Shown here piece by piece: positions 44,656-53,888 of a stretch of 64,000 nucleotides of DNA. The stretch's first letter is position 1, and every line of letters begins with the position of its first letter. The notes below the pieces were generated by a model. The model was not told the origin of the DNA, did not search any database, and saw only the letters and a list, made by a program, of their open reading frames with translations. The DNA comes from Lachnospiraceae bacterium (GTDB lineage: Bacteria > Bacillota > Clostridia > Lachnospirales > Lachnospiraceae): positions 1 to 64,000 of the forward strand of contig JAUNAJ010000001.1 in the NCBI GenBank assembly GCA_030527645.1, given 5' to 3'. The translations under genes were made by a program, and so were the position numbers.

Positions 44656-46053
44656 ATGAACAAAACTATACGAACAGGAGGCCGCTGGTTTGCAGAGCCA
44701 TCCTATTACAAAAAGGTTATTTTTCTTGTGCTTCCCATGATCCTGCAGGCAGCGGTCACCAATTTCGTCAGCCTTGCAGATAATATCATGGTGGGGCAGA
44801 TCGGTACCGTTCAGATGAGCGGAGTATCCATTGTAAATCAGTATATCTTTATCTTTAATCTGACCGTATTCGGAGCCGTTTCAGGTCCCGGAATTTTCGG
44901 AACCCAGTTTTTCGGTAAAAGGGATGCAGAGGGGCAGCAATATACCGTTCGATTTCGAGTGATCAGTGCCGTACTGATCATTCTGGCGGGAATGGCATTG
45001 TTTCAGATCTATAAGGAACCCTTGATCCGTCTGTTCCTCAGTGCCGATGATGCACCGGAGCTGGTGGAGGAAACCCTGTTTTACGGAGTAGAGTATCTGA
45101 ATATTGTGGTATTCAGTATCATTCCCTTTGCCATCGGACAGGTGTATGCCAGTGCCGTGCGGGAGTGCGGCAGGACGCAGATTCCCATGATGGCATCCTT
45201 CCTTGCTGTAGGAGTCAATCTGGTACTGGATTATCTTCTGATCTTTGGTGTGTTCGGCATGCCGAAGATGGGAGTGGCCGGTGCTGCACTTGCTACTGTC
45301 ATTGCCAAATGCATCGAAGCGGCAGTGATCATTATCTGGGCACATACGCATCCAAAGGAGAATCCGTATATCCCCGGCTTATACCGCAGTTTACGAATCC
45401 CCAGGGATCTGTTTCGACGGATTCTGATCAAGAGTCTTCCTCTACTGATCAATGAGTTTCTCTGGTCACTGGGAGTGGCTGTGATCGCTCAGTGCTATTC
45501 CAGCAGGGGACTGGAGGTGGTAGCCGCAAGAAACATTGCAGGAACCATCAACAACATGTTCAATGTGGTATATATCCAGATGGGCGGTGCCATCGGTATT
45601 CTGATCGGCCAGCTGCTGGGGGCGGGAAAGCACGAGGAGGCAAAAAAGCGAGCCGCACATCTGACTGTATTCAGTCTGATTCTGGCTGGTATTGTCATGC
45701 TGATTCTGATCCCGCTGGCCTTTGTTTTTCCGTCGGTATACAACACGGAGGCTTCAGTGCGCAGCCTGGCCACCGGATTTATCCTGATCCAGGCAGCAGC
45801 CACTCCGCTTTGGTCCTATACCAATGCCAGTTACTTTATTCTGCGCAGCGGAGGAAAAACCGGCATTACCTTCCTGTTTGACTTCGGCTTTACCTGGTTC
45901 CTGCAGATTCCGCTGGCTTTTTGTCTGAGCCGATTCACAGCCATGCCGATTTTCCCGCTGTTTGCCATTGTTACCTGGGCAGAGGCAGTGAAGATCATCA
46001 TTGGATGGCTGATGGTCCGCAGCGGCATTTGGATCAATACGATTGTTGAGTAA
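44656..46053 (+). CDS. MATE family efflux transporter
   Basis: A 465-residue, about 12-helix exporter of the MATE/NorM superfamily: VIFLVLPMILQAAVTNFVSLADNIMVGQIGTVQMSGVSIVNQY at the start and the matching second half RRILIKSLPLLINEFLWSLGVAVIAQCYSSRG. It uses a Na+ or H+ gradient to expel organic cations or drugs. It stands alone, between a terminator and an SOS-type promoter. Confidence 0.95.
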   Translation: MNKTIRTGGRWFAEPSYYKKVIFLVLPMILQAAVTNFVSLADNIMVGQIGTVQMSGVSIVNQYIFIFNLTVFGAVSGPGIFGTQFFGKRDAEGQQYTVRFRVISAVLIILAGMALFQIYKEPLIRLFLSADDAPELVEETLFYGVEYLNIVVFSIIPFAIGQVYASAVRECGRTQIPMMASFLAVGVNLVLDYLLIFGVFGMPKMGVAGAALATVIAKCIEAAVIIIWAHTHPKENPYIPGLYRSLRIPRDLFRRILIKSLPLLINEFLWSLGVAVIAQCYSSRGLEVVAARNIAGTINNMFNVVYIQMGGAIGILIGQLLGAGKHEEAKKRAAHLTVFSLILAGIVMLILIPLAFVFPSVYNTEASVRSLATGFILIQAAATPLWSYTNASYFILRSGGKTGITFLFDFGFTWFLQIPLAFCLSRFTAMPIFPLFAIVTWAEAVKIIIGWLMVRSGIWINTIVE

Positions 46054-46066
46054 TCAAAATCTGTAC

Positions 46067-46095
46067 TTGCAACAGGAACGAATGTTCGATATACT
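46067..46095 (+). promoter_or_regulatory. Promoter with embedded LexA (SOS) box
   Basis: TTGCAA (46067-46072), 17-base spacer, TATACT (46090-46095). Inside the spacer is GAAC-GAAT-GTTC (46076-46087), the core of the Gram-positive LexA/DinR site GAAC-N4-GTTC, with purine-pyrimidine preferences in the centre also met. LexA bound here would block the promoter, so the nuclease pair is probably induced by DNA damage. Confidence 0.75.
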
Positions 46096-46144
46096 GTACT
46101 TATTCAAAGATAAGCAGACAGTATTGTGTAAGGATAGATAAAAT

Positions 46145-47275
46145 ATGAGATTTATTCACTGTGCAGATATTCATCTGGATTCGAGAATGACCTCCCGGCT
46201 TCCTGCCGAGAAAGCAAGGGAGCGAAGAAAAGAGATGCTGAATACGTTTCGAAGGCTGGTACAGACCGCCGCAGATGAACAGGCGGACGCTGTTCTGATT
46301 GCAGGAGATCTGTTTGACAGGAAAAACTTCAGCCGTACCTCCGGAGAAACCTGTTTAACGCTGATTCGTGAGAATCCTCAGATTCAGTTTTTTTATCTTC
46401 GGGGAAATCATGATACCGGTCCGTTTCCGGAAGAGGGGAAGTCTGTTCCCTCGAACCTGCATCTGTTCTCAGGGGAGCATTGGACCAGCTGCACAGTCGG
46501 TCAGACCGGTGTGACGATCACTGGGACAGAGCTGACCGTTGAAAATCAATACCGGCTGCTGGGAGACCTGCAGATCAATCCGGCGAACTGCAACATCGTG
46601 ATGCTCCACGGTCTGGCAGAGGACAGCAGACTGCGTGCATCCCATTCAGGGAAGGCTGCAGAGCCGGTCATTCCACTGCGAAGCATGGCTGAAAAGGGAA
46701 TCGACTACCTGGCGCTGGGGCATATCCATAAGCCCACGGCAGGAAAGCTGGGGGGAAGAGGAATCTGGTGCTATTCCGGCTGCCTGGAGGGAAGAGGCTT
46801 CGATGAATGCGGTGACAGGGGCTGTATGCTTGTGGATCTGGATCCGGAGACCCATAAAGCGGAGCTGAAATTTCTGCCTCTTGCAGCGAGGATATTTCAT
46901 GAGATATCCGTGGATGTCACCTCTTTTGAAAATACCGGAGATATTCTGGCCGCTGTTCGAAACAGGCTGAAGGAGGAACCGTGCAGGGAGCAGGATTTTG
47001 TCAGGATCCTTCTGAACGGTGAAACGGAGCTTACCTATGAGATCCCGCTGGAAGTTCTGAACCGGCAGCTGAACGGCCTGTACTATTACCTGGAGATTGA
47101 GAATCGGACAAAGCTTCTGGTGGATTACAGAAGCTATGAGGGAGATCCTTCCCTGAAGGGCGAATTTGTCCGCCGGGTCAGGAGGGACAGCACTCTCACA
47201 GAGGAGCAGAAGACAGCGATTCTGAAGCTGGGGATTCGATTACTGACAGGAGCGGATGTCTATGAGGATCCATAA
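46145..47275 (+). CDS. SbcD/YhaO-like metallophosphoesterase (DNA repair exonuclease)
   Basis: A 376-residue calcineurin-like phosphoesterase. The metal site is complete: HCADIHLDS (D-x-H), VLIAGDLFDRKNF (GDxxD), YLRGNHDTG (GNHD), MLHGLA, and LALGHIHKP (GHxH). The length and the overlapping ATPase partner match the YhaO/YhaN or SbcD/SbcC pairing, predicted to trim DNA ends or hairpins. It is preceded by a promoter with a LexA box. Confidence 0.92.
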   Translation: MRFIHCADIHLDSRMTSRLPAEKARERRKEMLNTFRRLVQTAADEQADAVLIAGDLFDRKNFSRTSGETCLTLIRENPQIQFFYLRGNHDTGPFPEEGKSVPSNLHLFSGEHWTSCTVGQTGVTITGTELTVENQYRLLGDLQINPANCNIVMLHGLAEDSRLRASHSGKAAEPVIPLRSMAEKGIDYLALGHIHKPTAGKLGGRGIWCYSGCLEGRGFDECGDRGCMLVDLDPETHKAELKFLPLAARIFHEISVDVTSFENTGDILAAVRNRLKEEPCREQDFVRILLNGETELTYEIPLEVLNRQLNGLYYYLEIENRTKLLVDYRSYEGDPSLKGEFVRRVRRDSTLTEEQKTAILKLGIRLLTGADVYEDP

Positions 47276-49043
47276 GATACACATTGAAAATTTCGGAACA
47301 TTTTCGGATTTTACCTGTACCCTGGAGGAGGGTGTTAACAGAATCTCCCGGGAGAATGGCTGGGGCAAAACGACTTTTGCGGTGTTTGTGCGTGCCATGT
47401 TTTACGGATTTCCCTCCAAAGGAGAAGGTGCAAAGGACAGAGAGCGGTATCGTCCCTGGAACGGCGGAGCCTATGGAGGAAGTCTGACATTTTCAGCACA
47501 GGGTCAAACGTTTACGATCCACAGGGTTTTCGGGAAATCCAGAAGCGGCAGAGAAGACAGTTTTTTTCTGAGGGATGAGAAAACCGGAAGAGAAAGCGGC
47601 CGCTGGAGCAGACAGATCGGTCTGGAACTGTTTGGAATGAATGAGGAATCCTACGAAAACAGTGCATGGATCCGGCAGGACGGCTGCACAGTGACAGGGG
47701 ATCTTGCTTCCGGATTAGGGGGGCAGGAGGACCTTCTGGAGGATATGCGGCAGTATGACCGGGTCATGGAGCTGCTGGAGAAAAGAAAGAATCGTCTTTC
47801 TCCCGATCGCAAGACAGGCTTGATCTACAGAAAGCGTCTGAATAAACAGGAGGCAGAAGCCGAGCTTCTGCGGATCGGTTCGCTGGAACGGACGATCCTG
47901 CAGCAAAAAGCAGAAAAGGCAGAACTGGAACAGCAGCTGCAGTCATGCGGGCAGAGACTGGAACAGCTTCAGAACCTGCAGCGAAGATACATTGAACAGC
48001 AGGATTACCTGAGTGCCAGAAAAGTGCATGAGCGTCTTCAAAAAGAATATCTGCAAAGAGACGAAATATGGGAGCGGCAGCAGAATACTGATACAGAAGA
48101 CCTGCCGGAAGGAGAGTCTGAGCATCCTTCCGGAGGAAAGCCGGAGCGATGGGTCGCTTCCGGTCTCCTGCTGCTGGCTGCCGCAGTACCTGTGTTTCTG
48201 CTGTCGCACATCATAAGCAGCCTTTTGATTGCTGCAGGACTGTTTCTGGCAGGTACGGGACTATGGCTGTATCTGCAGAGCAGACAGGTACAAAAACCGG
48301 ATCAGTATCTTCAGCTTCTGAGGAAGCAGAGGCAGGAGGAGTCTGCAAAGGCTGCCTGGAGGGAACTGCAGAGGGCAGATCGTGAGCTTCGCCGGTTTTA
48401 TGAAGCATATCCGGATTTTGAAGAACAGATTGTAAAAACACCGGAAGTGCTGCCGGAAACACTGGGAGAACTGAACCGTCAGATTCAGGATCTGCAGGTG
48501 CAGCAGAAGCAGCTGGAACAGGATCTGCAGGAACGTAATCGAGCCATTGAGAAGAAGCAGGAGGAAAGGGAGCATCTGGCTGAAAAGGAAGAGCAGCTTT
48601 CAATATTGACAAAGGAACTGGATCTTTTGGAAAAAGAGTATCAGACAGCAGAACTGACAGCTGGATACCTGCGATGTGCCCGGGATGCATGTGCCGGCAG
48701 GTACATGGATTCTATACAGAGCACCTTCCTTCGGTATTACAAAATGATCGATCCCGGACAGAAGGAGCAGCTGTATCTTGACGCTGATTTCAGAATCTGC
48801 TGCATGGGCGGCGTCCTGCCAAGATCTGAAGAGATCCTCAGCAGCGGATACAGAAGTCTAGCGGCACTTTGCCTGCGGTTTGCCATTCTGGAAGCCATGT
48901 ATGAAAAAGAGCCGCCGCCTGTTATAATGGATGATTCCTTTCTTTTTCTTGACGATGACAAGACAGAAAGAGCCCATCGGTTTCTGGATCTCATGAGCAG
49001 AACCTATCAGATCATCTTTCTGTCCTGTAAAAGAGATGGTTGA
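47262..49043 (+). CDS. YhaN/SbcC-like AAA ATPase with coiled coil and membrane segment
   Basis: A 593-residue SMC-like ATPase. The N-terminal Walker A region is RENGWGKTTFAVFVRAMFYG (the first Gly of the classical motif is replaced). Long coiled coil occurs at about 190-270 and 350-470, interrupted by two hydrophobic helices (WVASGLLLLAAAVPVFLLS and SSLLIAAGLFLAGTGLWLYL). The C-terminal signature is ILSSGYRSLAALCLRFAILEAMY, with Walker B PPVIMDDSFLFLDD. The membrane helices are typical of the YhaN branch. It overlaps the nuclease gene by 14 bases; ATG 47262 fits AGGAG better than ATG 47256. Confidence 0.92.
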   Translation: MRIHKIHIENFGTFSDFTCTLEEGVNRISRENGWGKTTFAVFVRAMFYGFPSKGEGAKDRERYRPWNGGAYGGSLTFSAQGQTFTIHRVFGKSRSGREDSFFLRDEKTGRESGRWSRQIGLELFGMNEESYENSAWIRQDGCTVTGDLASGLGGQEDLLEDMRQYDRVMELLEKRKNRLSPDRKTGLIYRKRLNKQEAEAELLRIGSLERTILQQKAEKAELEQQLQSCGQRLEQLQNLQRRYIEQQDYLSARKVHERLQKEYLQRDEIWERQQNTDTEDLPEGESEHPSGGKPERWVASGLLLLAAAVPVFLLSHIISSLLIAAGLFLAGTGLWLYLQSRQVQKPDQYLQLLRKQRQEESAKAAWRELQRADRELRRFYEAYPDFEEQIVKTPEVLPETLGELNRQIQDLQVQQKQLEQDLQERNRAIEKKQEEREHLAEKEEQLSILTKELDLLEKEYQTAELTAGYLRCARDACAGRYMDSIQSTFLRYYKMIDPGQKEQLYLDADFRICCMGGVLPRSEEILSSGYRSLAALCLRFAILEAMYEKEPPPVIMDDSFLFLDDDKTERAHRFLDLMSRTYQIIFLSCKRDG

Positions 49044-49068
49044 GAAAAAGACTGCTTTTGAGTATAAT
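49040..49068 (+). promoter_or_regulatory. Promoter of the acidic membrane protein gene
   Basis: TTGAGA (49040-49045), 17-base spacer, perfect TATAAT (49063-49068), starting within the stop codon of the ATPase gene. Confidence 0.75.
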
Positions 49069-49144
49069 AGACTGCAAAGAGGCTCCCTTTGTGGGACTGC
49101 TGAGATGTAATAAAGAATAAACAGTTTAACGGAGGTTTTATTTT

Positions 49145-49615
49145 ATGAAAAATATCATCAAGACAGTTGCTGCACTTGCAGCAGCAGCAGGAGTCGCTGC
49201 CGGCATCTGTGCCATTGTTCTGAAGCTTGTGAAGAGATCCGATCGAAAAGCGTTCTGTGGATGCAGCACGGAGAAGCAGGATGGACAGAAGGAAAAAACT
49301 CAGGAGGAAGATTCCGGAGTGGACGAGTTCTTTGCAGAGGATGAGGAGGACACACTGGCAGAGACAGTGGCAGCTCTGGTAAGGGATGAGATCCCGGAGG
49401 AAAAGGAAGCTCCTGCGGAAGAGAATACAGATACAGATCAGGTGACAGAGCCTGCAGCTGGAGAAGAGCCGGAGTCTGAAGCATCTGAAGCTGCGAGAAC
49501 TGAGGAAGAGTCTGTAGAGGACGAAGCAGAAGCTGTAAAGGAATTCGCAGCAGCAGAGGAGACTGCAGAGCCTGAGGAAGAGGCCTTCGATGAGCCTGAC
49601 GAGGAAGAAGAGTAA
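49145..49615 (+). CDS. Small acidic membrane-anchored protein, unknown function
   Basis: A 156-residue protein not assigned to a family. Residues 1-30 form one hydrophobic helix (IIKTVAALAAAAGVAAGICAIVLKLVKR), a basic patch and CGC follow, and the remaining 110 residues are nearly all Glu, Asp, Ala, Ser and Thr, predicted disordered and strongly negative. RBS GGAGG, own promoter and terminator. Related single-helix acidic proteins are common in Lachnospiraceae; a cell-surface or periplasm-facing charged tail is possible. Confidence 0.85.
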   Translation: MKNIIKTVAALAAAAGVAAGICAIVLKLVKRSDRKAFCGCSTEKQDGQKEKTQEEDSGVDEFFAEDEEDTLAETVAALVRDEIPEEKEAPAEENTDTDQVTEPAAGEEPESEASEAARTEEESVEDEAEAVKEFAAAEETAEPEEEAFDEPDEEEE

Positions 49616-49638
49616 GCAACGATATTTGAACGGTAACA

Positions 49639-49671
49639 AAAACCCCCTGTGCATTCGGCACAGGGGGTTTT
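49639..49671. terminator. Bidirectional intrinsic terminator
   Basis: AAAACCCCCTGTGC (49639-49652) pairs perfectly with GCACAGGGGGTTTT (49658-49671). T runs on both strands let it serve the acidic protein (+) and the phosphatase gene (-). Confidence 0.9.
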
Positions 49672-49751
49672 GTCAGCAGAAATTTCAATTGGGTCCCGGA
49701 GGCTCGTACTGAACAGCCTGCATTTTCGCAATAACCGGAGGAACAGCCGGC

Positions 49752-50486
49752 TCAATCTCTGCGTTCGTACTCATTGGTATAACATTCGCGGAAGCGTGCT
49801 GCAAAGGCAGGTGGTTCATCCGCAGCGTACAGGTGAGAAATATCACCAAAGGCGGTAACCCGGAAGGACGCAATACCAGGACGACGTTCCTCCGTCACTA
49901 CAGTTGTGACGGAAGTGGGAGCTGCACAGAGGCCGTGCCACAGGATCATAGGCGATACATGCAGGAAATGGCTCAACAGAACGCACTCCAGTCCAAAGTG
50001 ACAGAAAAATACAAGGGTGTCATTATTAGGCGCGATTGGTTCATACCATCTGCCTGACCGTCTGTAGCCATGCTGCTCCAGCAGCCGGTCCAGATTCCGA
50101 ACTACATAATCATACTGCTCCTTTACCTTTGCCTCCTGCATGACAGGATGAAGAAACCATTCGTCCTCTTTAAAAAAGCAGGGCTCCGTCATCCAGTCCT
50201 GAGGCAGCCAGTCCCAGCCGATATTGCTGCGCTCTCCGGACAGGTCCGGCCGGAGGATTCTGACAGGGAATTCCTGCAGCCAGTCGCATTCCACAGCGGT
50301 ACGGTTCAGCTGCTGCAGAGTAAAGGATGCGGTATCCTTTGCTCTTCCCAGTATAGAAACATAATAGGCCTTAGCCTCTTCTTTTGTAAGGCGTTTTGCG
50401 AGAAGCTCCGCCTCACGCCAGCCCTTTTCAGTAAGGGAATCGATGGTATAATCCGGATCCCCGTGTCTTACGATCAATAGTTTCAT
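49752..50486 (-). CDS. Histidine phosphatase (phosphoglycerate mutase) family protein
   Basis: A 244-residue member of the histidine phosphatase superfamily. It starts with the catalytic MKLLIVRHGDPDYTIDSLTEKGWREAELLAKRL (RHG) and has the second His in VFFCHFGLECVLLSHFL. Substrate not identifiable: homologues act on phosphosugars, cofactors or signalling nucleotides. RBS AGGAG upstream. The 265-bp gap to the next gene on the other strand shows no clear structure apart from a possible TTGACC -35 box on the minus strand. Confidence 0.9.
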   Translation of the reverse strand: MKLLIVRHGDPDYTIDSLTEKGWREAELLAKRLTKEEAKAYYVSILGRAKDTASFTLQQLNRTAVECDWLQEFPVRILRPDLSGERSNIGWDWLPQDWMTEPCFFKEDEWFLHPVMQEAKVKEQYDYVVRNLDRLLEQHGYRRSGRWYEPIAPNNDTLVFFCHFGLECVLLSHFLHVSPMILWHGLCAAPTSVTTVVTEERRPGIASFRVTAFGDISHLYAADEPPAFAARFRECYTNEYERRD

Positions 50487-50751
50487 GTATAGTACTCCTG
50501 TTTTTTATAATTGCTCAGTAACTTACTTTCTGTATTCTTTGAACACAGTCATTTAATATCATGCATGAGTTTGGGAGTACGGTCAAGAAAAAGTTTCCGT
50601 TCGCCATTTCAAGTCGAGCTTATGCTTCAGCTTACATTTACCTACCTGAACACTGCTCCTGCCAGATTTAACAGATTTGAAATAATTCGGTTAAAAGTTC
50701 GTTGCGGTTTTATGTTACTCTTTTAAATTATATATGATTAAGGAGGGGTAT

Positions 50752-53580
50752 ATGTTTAAGAAACAAGCAGCCTTTCTGCTGTCAGCAGCAATGATTGTGA
50801 CCGCTGCAGGTCCCGTGAGCGTTTGGGGCGAGGAAATGCAGTCGGTTAAGGCGGTGTCGGTTCAGGACGAATCTGCCGATGAAGCTTCGCAGGCAGAGAG
50901 CAGCGGTGAGAATGCTCCGGACAAAATTGAGGCTGATACGGCTGAAAATACAGAAGCTGGAAGCGGAGAATCCCAGGCTTCCGGAGATGATGACAGTGGA
51001 TCAGTAAACAGCGGATCTGTGGAATCTGAAAAAGAGAAGGATGGATCCGAGAGCGTAGAAACGGAGGAGCCGGATTCTGATGAAACGGAATCTTCTGAGG
51101 AAGCAAAGGAAACAGAAGAACAGGATACAGAGCCTTCTGTGACAGCAGAACTCAGCGAGGACGAAAAGACAGTTTTTGTCACGGCAGACGGTGCGGATCC
51201 GGATGCTTCTGAAGTGCTGTTTCCTGTATGGAGCAGAAAAGACGGTCAGGATGACATTGAATGGGTGGTCGGAACAAAACAGGAAGACGGAACCTGGACA
51301 GCCGATATCACTGTCAAAAAGCATAAGGGAATCGGAACACTGTTTATTCATTGCTATCAGCGGGTAGGCGGTGAGCTGGTATATTTAGGAAAGGCGGAAA
51401 CGGAAATATCTGCACCGACCGGTTCTCTGCAGATTGAAGAGCTGGATGAAAAGAAGGGGACATTCACTGTCCGACTGTCAGATCTGAACGTACCTTCCGG
51501 AATCAGTAAGGTACAGATTCCGGTGTGGGGGGCAGCGGATGGTCAGAACGATATTGTCTGGTATAACGCCGCAAAGGATGGTGAGGACTATATCGTTGAT
51601 GTAACCGCTGCAGATCATCAGTATGAGAACGGTGTATACCATGTGCACTGCTACATCACGGACGGAAACGGCAATATGTCCTATGTCAACAAAGCCACAG
51701 CGGAAATTGCTATGGAAACAGGTGTGACAGCAGAACTCAGTGAGGATGAAAAAACCATTACTGTGACTGCAAAGGGCATTGCCGCAGGAGCTTCTGCTGT
51801 AGTTTTCCCTGTCTGGAGCGATAAAAACGGGCAGGATGATCTGGTCTGGGTCGATGCAAAGAAGGCGGGTACCACAGTCTGGACAGCAGAGATCCCTGTG
51901 AAGGGTCACAAGGATGCTGGCACTTACATGATTCACTGCTACCAGACGGTGAAGAAAAAACAGACATTCTTCGGAAACACCACGGTTGAGGTCAGTGCTC
52001 CTTCGGGAACAGTCACTGCATCGGAACCGGATGAGGAGACCGGTGCATTTACGGCATCTATTTCTGATCTGAAGGTTCCTGCAGGCGTGAAGAAGGTTCA
52101 GTTTGCTGTCTGGGGGGCAGCGGATGGTCAGAATGATATCGTATGGCATACCGGTGTGAAGCAGGGAGATCAGTATATCTCTGCAGTTGCTCCGGGAGAG
52201 CATAAATTCGAGGCCGGGACCTATTACGTGCACTGCTATGTAACAGATACGAATGGTATCATGGCATATGCAGGGAAGACGGAAGTTCAGGTGACGCTGA
52301 AGGAAGGAACTTCCGCAATTACAGCCTCTGATGAAAAGACAGTCCAGATCCAGTATATCGGATCGAATGCAGGAAAATCACTGAGGGCTGCTGTCTGGAG
52401 TCAAAAGGACGGCCAGGACGATATCGTGTGGTATGATCTGAAGCAGAACGGGAACGGAGCATCCGGGAAAGTGACTGTTTCAAAGCATAAAACAGCGGGA
52501 CATTATTTTGTCCATGTGTATACAGCGGATAATAAATTTGTGGGAGAAACCTCCTTTGAGATCTCGTCTGTTTCCGGAGCCTCTGTTTCGGTTTCCTCTG
52601 TAAACGGAAGTAAAGGAACCTTCAAGGTAACTGTTTCCGGTCTGTCCACACCTTCCGGAATTGAATCCGTGAAGATTCCCGTGTGGCCAAACGGTGATCA
52701 GAGTAAGATCTACTGGTATACTGCAAAGAAATCAGGTGATGATTATACCTGCACAGTAAACGTATCAAAGCACAGCAGAGCCTTCGGGAACTATACGGTT
52801 CATGCGTATGCCTATGCCAATAACGGCGTAGGAGGATTTGTAGGAAATACAGATACAGTATTGAATGCAGACCGCTATATCTATTCTGAAAAAACAGGAA
52901 CCTATACCACCCGGGTATGGATTTTAGGTGCCGGTGCAGACAGTGTGACCTTCCGTGCATGGAGCAATACCAGCGGACAGGATGATGTAGTGGAATATAC
53001 CGGTGTGAAGAACGGCACAGACAGTTATTATGCTGATATCAAGAGCTCTAAGCATAAGAATGGCGGCAATTACACGGCAGAGGTATATGTAACAGCCGGT
53101 GGAGCAAAATCGCAGGCCGGATCTCTGTCCTTCTCCATGGCGAAGGCGGGAGAGGCAAAGAACCAGCAGATGTATCAGTATGCGCAGGGCTTCAGCAGTG
53201 ATACCCAGTATCTCATTCTGGTGAATCGGGGACTGCATAGAGTAGCGATCTATCAGGGATCCTACAATAACTGGAAGGAGATCAAATACTGGCCCTGTGT
53301 GGTAGGAAAACCATCCACTCCGACACCGACAGGCACCTTTAAGATCAAGGGGCGCTTTGACTGGTTTGGTTCCGATCACAAGTGCTGGTGGGCAACACAG
53401 ATCGAGGGATATTATTATTTCCATACGGTTCTGTATTACTGGGGAGATGCCCCAACAAGGATTCTTGACGGAACCATGGATGCAGCAGCTTCTATGGGAT
53501 GTATTCGTCTGGAAGAGCCCAATGCAAGATGGATCTATACCACCATTCCAAGAGGAACAACGGTTCATATTTATAATTGA
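50752..53580 (+). CDS. Secreted L,D-transpeptidase (YkuD) with seven GBS-Bsp-like repeats
   Basis: A 942-residue exported protein. The signal peptide is FKKQAAFLLSAAMIVTAAGPVSVWGEE, followed by a Ser/Glu/Asp-rich stretch to about 130. Seven GBS-Bsp-like repeats follow, each with a core like FPVWSxxDGQDDIxW and a closing HxxGxYxVHCY. Residues about 805-942 are the YkuD domain: QYLILVNRGLHRVAIYQG, TPTGTFKI, FHTVLY and the catalytic SMGCIRLEEPNARWIY (Cys917; the usual His before Gly is Met here). It probably cross-links or attaches to peptidoglycan, with the repeats binding the wall. ATG 50752 follows AAGGAGGGG. Confidence 0.92.
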   Translation: MFKKQAAFLLSAAMIVTAAGPVSVWGEEMQSVKAVSVQDESADEASQAESSGENAPDKIEADTAENTEAGSGESQASGDDDSGSVNSGSVESEKEKDGSESVETEEPDSDETESSEEAKETEEQDTEPSVTAELSEDEKTVFVTADGADPDASEVLFPVWSRKDGQDDIEWVVGTKQEDGTWTADITVKKHKGIGTLFIHCYQRVGGELVYLGKAETEISAPTGSLQIEELDEKKGTFTVRLSDLNVPSGISKVQIPVWGAADGQNDIVWYNAAKDGEDYIVDVTAADHQYENGVYHVHCYITDGNGNMSYVNKATAEIAMETGVTAELSEDEKTITVTAKGIAAGASAVVFPVWSDKNGQDDLVWVDAKKAGTTVWTAEIPVKGHKDAGTYMIHCYQTVKKKQTFFGNTTVEVSAPSGTVTASEPDEETGAFTASISDLKVPAGVKKVQFAVWGAADGQNDIVWHTGVKQGDQYISAVAPGEHKFEAGTYYVHCYVTDTNGIMAYAGKTEVQVTLKEGTSAITASDEKTVQIQYIGSNAGKSLRAAVWSQKDGQDDIVWYDLKQNGNGASGKVTVSKHKTAGHYFVHVYTADNKFVGETSFEISSVSGASVSVSSVNGSKGTFKVTVSGLSTPSGIESVKIPVWPNGDQSKIYWYTAKKSGDDYTCTVNVSKHSRAFGNYTVHAYAYANNGVGGFVGNTDTVLNADRYIYSEKTGTYTTRVWILGAGADSVTFRAWSNTSGQDDVVEYTGVKNGTDSYYADIKSSKHKNGGNYTAEVYVTAGGAKSQAGSLSFSMAKAGEAKNQQMYQYAQGFSSDTQYLILVNRGLHRVAIYQGSYNNWKEIKYWPCVVGKPSTPTPTGTFKIKGRFDWFGSDHKCWWATQIEGYYYFHTVLYYWGDAPTRILDGTMDAAASMGCIRLEEPNARWIYTTIPRGTTVHIYN
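51139..52308 (+). repeat. 585-bp tandem duplication (two-domain unit) within the transpeptidase gene
   Basis: Units 51139-51723 and 51724-52308 align with a constant 585-base offset. Both start GTGACAGCAGAACTCAG and share TGGGGGGCAGCGGATGGTCA (51526 and 52111). Each unit encodes 195 residues, a pair of GBS-Bsp-like repeats, so the present array grew by doubling a pair. Confidence 0.8.
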
Positions 53581-53588
53581 TCCTAACG

Positions 53589-53620
53589 AAGGAGTCTCAT
53601 ATTTAAATGAGACTCCTTTT
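53589..53620 (+). terminator. Intrinsic terminator after the transpeptidase gene
   Basis: AAGGAGTCTCAT (53589-53600) pairs with ATGAGACTCCTT (53607-53618), then TT. The 308-bp gap to the Nudix gene also has a hairpin TGTCTCA (53827-53833)/TGAGACA (53846-53852) followed by TTGTTTTTT; between them I see no gene. Confidence 0.85.
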
Positions 53621-53888
53621 GCGGTTCTGCCTGATAGTTGGATCTGTCAGGATAACAGATGCCTGCGGTATGCGGCTGACTCACGCAGGTTCTGAAAAAA
53701 ATGTGGCGCAGAACTGTCGATTGGTGATATCATCACAGAGAATTCAAATCGAGTCTGCGATCCCGGCACCGGACGAGGAGCCGGCGGATCTGCAGATGTG
53801 TCTGTCCGGCAGAACGATGAATGGTTTGTCTCAAAAATAATAAAATGAGACATTGTTTTTTATTACAGCAGACAAAGGAGAGAAATCA

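Noticed and set aside
49145..49755. Minus-strand Ser/Leu-rich frames opposite the acidic protein gene
   Set aside because: They mirror GAG/GAA/GCA codon runs of the real gene and have no start signals.
50846..51182. Minus-strand frames within the transpeptidase gene
   Set aside because: They are low-complexity shadows of the Glu/Ser-rich coding strand, without ribosome sites.
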